From the NCBI GenBank assembly GCA_021205305.1, contig JAJPXU010000033.1, positions 1-33,890 on the forward strand: DNA of 33,890 nucleotides. The letters are read 5' to 3'. Each line of letters begins with the position of its first letter. Within the stretch, counting starts at the first letter, position 1. A program made the translations under genes and the position numbers. This DNA is from Lachnospiraceae bacterium. GTDB taxonomy: Bacteria > Bacillota > Clostridia > Lachnospirales > Lachnospiraceae. Shown one piece after another: positions 31,636-33,890 of the stretch. The notes below the pieces were generated by a model. That model was given only the letters and a program-made list of their open reading frames with translations, did no database searches and was not told the DNA's origin.

Positions 31636-32838
31636 TCAACTGTTCTTCTCTCTTATCTTCAAAATCTCGTCCAGAATCCGGCTCGCCGCCTCTTCCTTGC
31701 TCATCAGTTCCAGGGCGGTCTCCCCCTCTTCCTCAACCAGCGTGATCACATTCGTATCTGTGCCAAACCCTGCGCCTTTCGTCTTCACATTGTTCGCCGC
31801 GATCAGATCCAGATGCTTGCGCAGAAGCTTTTCCCGTGCATGCTCCACCATATCCTCTGTCTCCATCGCAAACCCGCAGAGAATCTGTCCTTTCGGCTTC
31901 TTCGCCCCGAGATCTGCGAGAATGTCCTGCGTCCGCGCCAACGGCAGATTCAGATCATCCGCGCTTTTTTTGATTTTCTGTTCGGAGACGGTCTCTGGAC
32001 GGTAATCCGCGACAGCGGCTGCCATAATAATGATGTCCTGCTGTGCCGAGCGCTGCATCACCGCATCGTACATATCCTGGGCTGAAACCACCGGCACCAG
32101 ATCCACACCGACCGGAGACGGCAGGTTTGTCTTTCCGGAGACCAGGGTCACATCCGCACCTCTCTGCCGGCAAACCCGCGCGAGCGCATAGCCCATTTTC
32201 CCGGAAGAATGGTTCGACAGGAAACGCACCGGATCCAGTGCCTCCATCGTAGGACCCGCTGTCACCAGAACCCGCATCCCCTGCATATCCTTTTCACGCG
32301 CAATCGCATTTAAGACATACGAGACAATTTCCTGTTCATCCGGGAATTTTCCTTTTCCCTCATCACCGCAGGCCAGATGCCCGCTCGCGGGCTCGATCAC
32401 CGTCCAGCCGTACGCTTCCAGAGTATGCAGATTTCGCTGTGTCACCGGATTCTCATACATCCGCGTATTCATCGCCGGCGCCACCAGTTTCGGACAGGTA
32501 CACGCCAGAATCGTTGTAGTCAGCATATCATCTGCCATTCCATAGGCCAGCTTTGCTATCGTGTTCGCGCTCGCCGGCGCTACCAGCGCCAGGTCGGCAC
32601 GTTTCGCAAGCTCCACATGTTCTACCTGAAACTGAAAATTTCGGTCAAAGGTATCGATCAGACATTTGTTCCCGGTCAAAGTTTCAAACGTAACCGGGGT
32701 GATGAACTGCCCGCCGTTTTTCGTCAGTATTACGTGCACATCCGCATGCTGTTTTCTCAAAAGGCTCGCCAGATTCGCCGCTTTATACGCAGCAATGCTT
32801 CCGGTCACACCAAGAAGGATCGTCTTTCCTTTCAGCAT
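31636..32838 (-). CDS. coaBC: Bifunctional phosphopantothenoylcysteine decarboxylase/synthetase
   Basis: This 400-residue fusion catalyses two steps of coenzyme A synthesis. The CoaC flavin domain has His74 (VEHVELAKRADL), the substrate motif PAMNTRM at 121-127 and the active-site-flap Cys157 in LACGDEGKGKF. The CoaB domain begins near 190 (GMRVLVTAGPTMEALDPVRFLSNHSSGKMG) and includes AAAVADYRP and KIKKS. ATG 32838 is chosen because GAGGAAAAATGGA precedes it. It heads a likely transcript continuing into the 75-residue protein, the MoxR ATPase and the VWA protein. Confidence 0.96.
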   Translation of the reverse strand: MLKGKTILLGVTGSIAAYKAANLASLLRKQHADVHVILTKNGGQFITPVTFETLTGNKCLIDTFDRNFQFQVEHVELAKRADLALVAPASANTIAKLAYGMADDMLTTTILACTCPKLVAPAMNTRMYENPVTQRNLHTLEAYGWTVIEPASGHLACGDEGKGKFPDEQEIVSYVLNAIAREKDMQGMRVLVTAGPTMEALDPVRFLSNHSSGKMGYALARVCRQRGADVTLVSGKTNLPSPVGVDLVPVVSAQDMYDAVMQRSAQQDIIIMAAAVADYRPETVSEQKIKKSADDLNLPLARTQDILADLGAKKPKGQILCGFAMETEDMVEHAREKLLRKHLDLIAANNVKTKGAGFGTDTNVITLVEEEGETALELMSKEEAASRILDEILKIREKNS

Positions 32839-32893
32839 TCCATTTTTCCTCACTGTTCTTTTCTCACTTTTCTTTCCAGCAAACACTTCATTG

Positions 32894-32922
32894 ATTATAT
32901 CCCGCTTCACGAGTTTTCACAA
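32894..32922 (-). promoter_or_regulatory. Promoter of the coaBC transcript
   Basis: On the minus strand TTGTGA (32922-32917), a 17-bp spacer and TATAAT (32899-32894). It begins exactly where the terminator of the previous gene ends. Confidence 0.75.
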
Positions 32923-32963
32923 TAAAAAAATGAAAAAGGGTACAGCATTCACTGCACCCCTTT
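32923..32963 (-). terminator. Rho-independent terminator of the Thr-Glu-repeat protein gene
   Basis: On the minus strand AAAGGGGTGCAG pairs with CTGTACCCTTT (one G-U pair and a bulged base), followed by TTCATTTTTTTATT. It isolates coaBC from the gene that stops at 33014. Confidence 0.85.
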
Positions 32964-33013
32964 CCTTTTCGATTCTATTCTGATGATTTCAATATCTGCA
33001 AAAATACCAGATC

Positions 33014-33890
33014 TTATTCAGCATCCGTCTCTGACTCTGTCTCAACTTCTGCCTCAGAAGCAGTCACCGATGTAATATGCGGGTTCACACCCTCATACCA
33101 GTACAGGAAACCTTCCATATCAATGACATCGCCAACTTCAAGTTCTGTCACTGCCTGGTAAACATCCGTGGTATTGTCGCACAGATAAGACTCTACTGTA
33201 AATGTATAAGTCTCTCCGTTGTAGGAAACGTTGAAGTACAGATCATCTCCGTCTTCTCCGGATCCATCCCACGCATACAGGAATGCTGCCTCATTTCCAT
33301 CCGCATCTTCAGAAGCCTCTACCGTCATACCAGTAAAAGATACATACTGATTCTGATAGTCTTCCAGTTCATCCGTTCCGAGAAGTTCTGTCACATCAAG
33401 CGGCTCTGCGATAAAGGTATCTCCATCTTCCACGATCTCGAACGTCGCGTCAATGATCTCTACCTCGCCGGACCACTCCGACTTGTAGCCGGTCACTTTG
33501 ATCTTCGTGCCAACCTCAAGCAGCTCATAATCTTCTTCGGAGCATGCCATGTTGTACAGGAAGTACGCGCCATCTTCATCCTGCGTATATACAGTGGCCG
33601 TGTCATCCCACCAGGACTGTTTTGCCTGAACATACGTCTCAACTACAACAAGCGTATCCATATCTGCCGCAATGTACTCTTCATAAGACATCACCGCAAC
33701 TTCCTCTGTCTCAGATTCTGCTTCGGTTTCTTCCTCGGTCTCCGTTTCCGCCTCGGTTACCTCTTCGGTCTCGGTTTCTGTCTCAGTCTCAGTTTCTGTT
33801 TCTGTTTCCGTCTCTGTTTCTGTTTCTGTCTCGGTTTCCGTTTCCGTCTCGGTTTCTGTTTCTGTCTCAACCTCAGTCACTTCCTCGGTC
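33014..33890 (-). CDS. Secreted OB-like repeat protein with Thr-Glu linker (5' end outside window)
   Basis: The frame is open to the right edge, so at least 292 residues are visible and the N-terminus, presumably a signal or lipoprotein peptide, is missing. A GTG at 33880 is an internal Val codon within the repeat, not a credible start. The visible part has a Thr-Glu tract, a Glu-rich linker and two beta-rich units. The first reads TLVVVETYVQAKQSWWDDTATVYTQDEDGAYFLY and then GTKIKVTGYKSEWSGEVEI. The second reads YQNQYVSFTGMTVEA and then LEVGDVIDMEGFLYWYEGVNPHITSV. The strand pattern and G-x-V-x-G wording resemble OB-fold ligand-binding domains in surface proteins of gut Clostridia. The tail is again Glu/Thr-rich. 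Function unknown. Confidence 0.82.
   Translation of the reverse strand, partial: TEEVTEVETETETETETETETETETETETETETETETETETEEVTEAETETEEETEAESETEEVAVMSYEEYIAADMDTLVVVETYVQAKQSWWDDTATVYTQDEDGAYFLYNMACSEEDYELLEVGTKIKVTGYKSEWSGEVEIIDATFEIVEDGDTFIAEPLDVTELLGTDELEDYQNQYVSFTGMTVEASEDADGNEAAFLYAWDGSGEDGDDLYFNVSYNGETYTFTVESYLCDNTTDVYQAVTELEVGDVIDMEGFLYWYEGVNPHITSVTASEAEVETESETDAE
33764..33868 (-). repeat. Thr-Glu coding repeat, about 17 dipeptides
   Basis: Six-base units coding Thr-Glu are repeated about 17 times without a break, with codons varying between ACA/ACC/ACG and GAA/GAG. Because each unit is six bases, slippage changes the linker length without breaking the frame. Confidence 0.85.

Noticed and set aside
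33764-33868. CRISPR or tandem-repeat array
   Set aside because: The six-base units encode Thr-Glu in an open frame, with no spacers.

Overview
The window reads as chromosomal DNA of a Gram-positive, anaerobic-type Firmicute, most likely a Lachnospiraceae-like gut clostridium. This is inferred from moderate GC content, strong AGGAGG-type ribosome binding sites, DUF4317 and BspA-type proteins, an L-box (lysine) riboswitch, LytS/YesN-type signalling and a clostridial-style aspartokinase. No phage, transposase, CRISPR array, rRNA or tRNA was seen. About 28 genes are supported. Most starts were re-chosen from ribosome binding sites and differ from the longest open frame.

Region 1 (1-3650, plus strand) is a metal-resistance operon. 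A consensus promoter overlaps an ArsR-type operator and drives a free HMA metallochaperone, a Zn/Cd/Pb P1B-ATPase without its own HMA domain, an ArsR/SmtB repressor and a half-length DUF4317-like protein. Region 2 (3591-7792, minus strand) holds an AGE/YihS-type sugar isomerase, a class-3 aldehyde dehydrogenase and an iron alcohol dehydrogenase. A strong terminator separates it from the next operon.

Region 3 (7942-18584) is a sugar-uptake locus with two divergent halves. Leftward: a ChvE/XylF-type binding protein, a double-ABC ATPase and a permease. Rightward: a membrane-anchored binding protein (XylFII-like), a LytS/YesM-type kinase, a YesN/AraC response regulator, a second binding protein (lipoprotein) and a LysR regulator. 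The expected logic is that the anchored binding protein senses extracellular sugar, the kinase and regulator relay the signal, and the divergent transporter is induced.

Region 4 (18594-22478, minus strand) is a zinc/manganese-type uptake operon. It contains a small Cys-rich membrane protein, ZnuA, ZnuC, ZnuB and an OB-like lipoprotein. Region 5 (22584-27330, minus strand) is the lysine/aspartate branch dapA-dapB-lysC behind a lysine riboswitch, followed by a leucine-rich-repeat protein. Region 6 (27460-32922, minus strand) has an Mrp/NBP35 Fe-S carrier ATPase, then a cluster of coaBC, a 75-residue protein, a MoxR-type AAA ATPase and a VWA-domain protein. Region 7 (33014 to the right edge) is a truncated secreted protein with a Thr-Glu repeat tract and beta-rich repeats.

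A short intergenic repeat family with ends resembling GTTAC(A/T)GGTCAC is scattered through regions 1, 4, 5 and 6. It is the most interesting structure not explained by genes.
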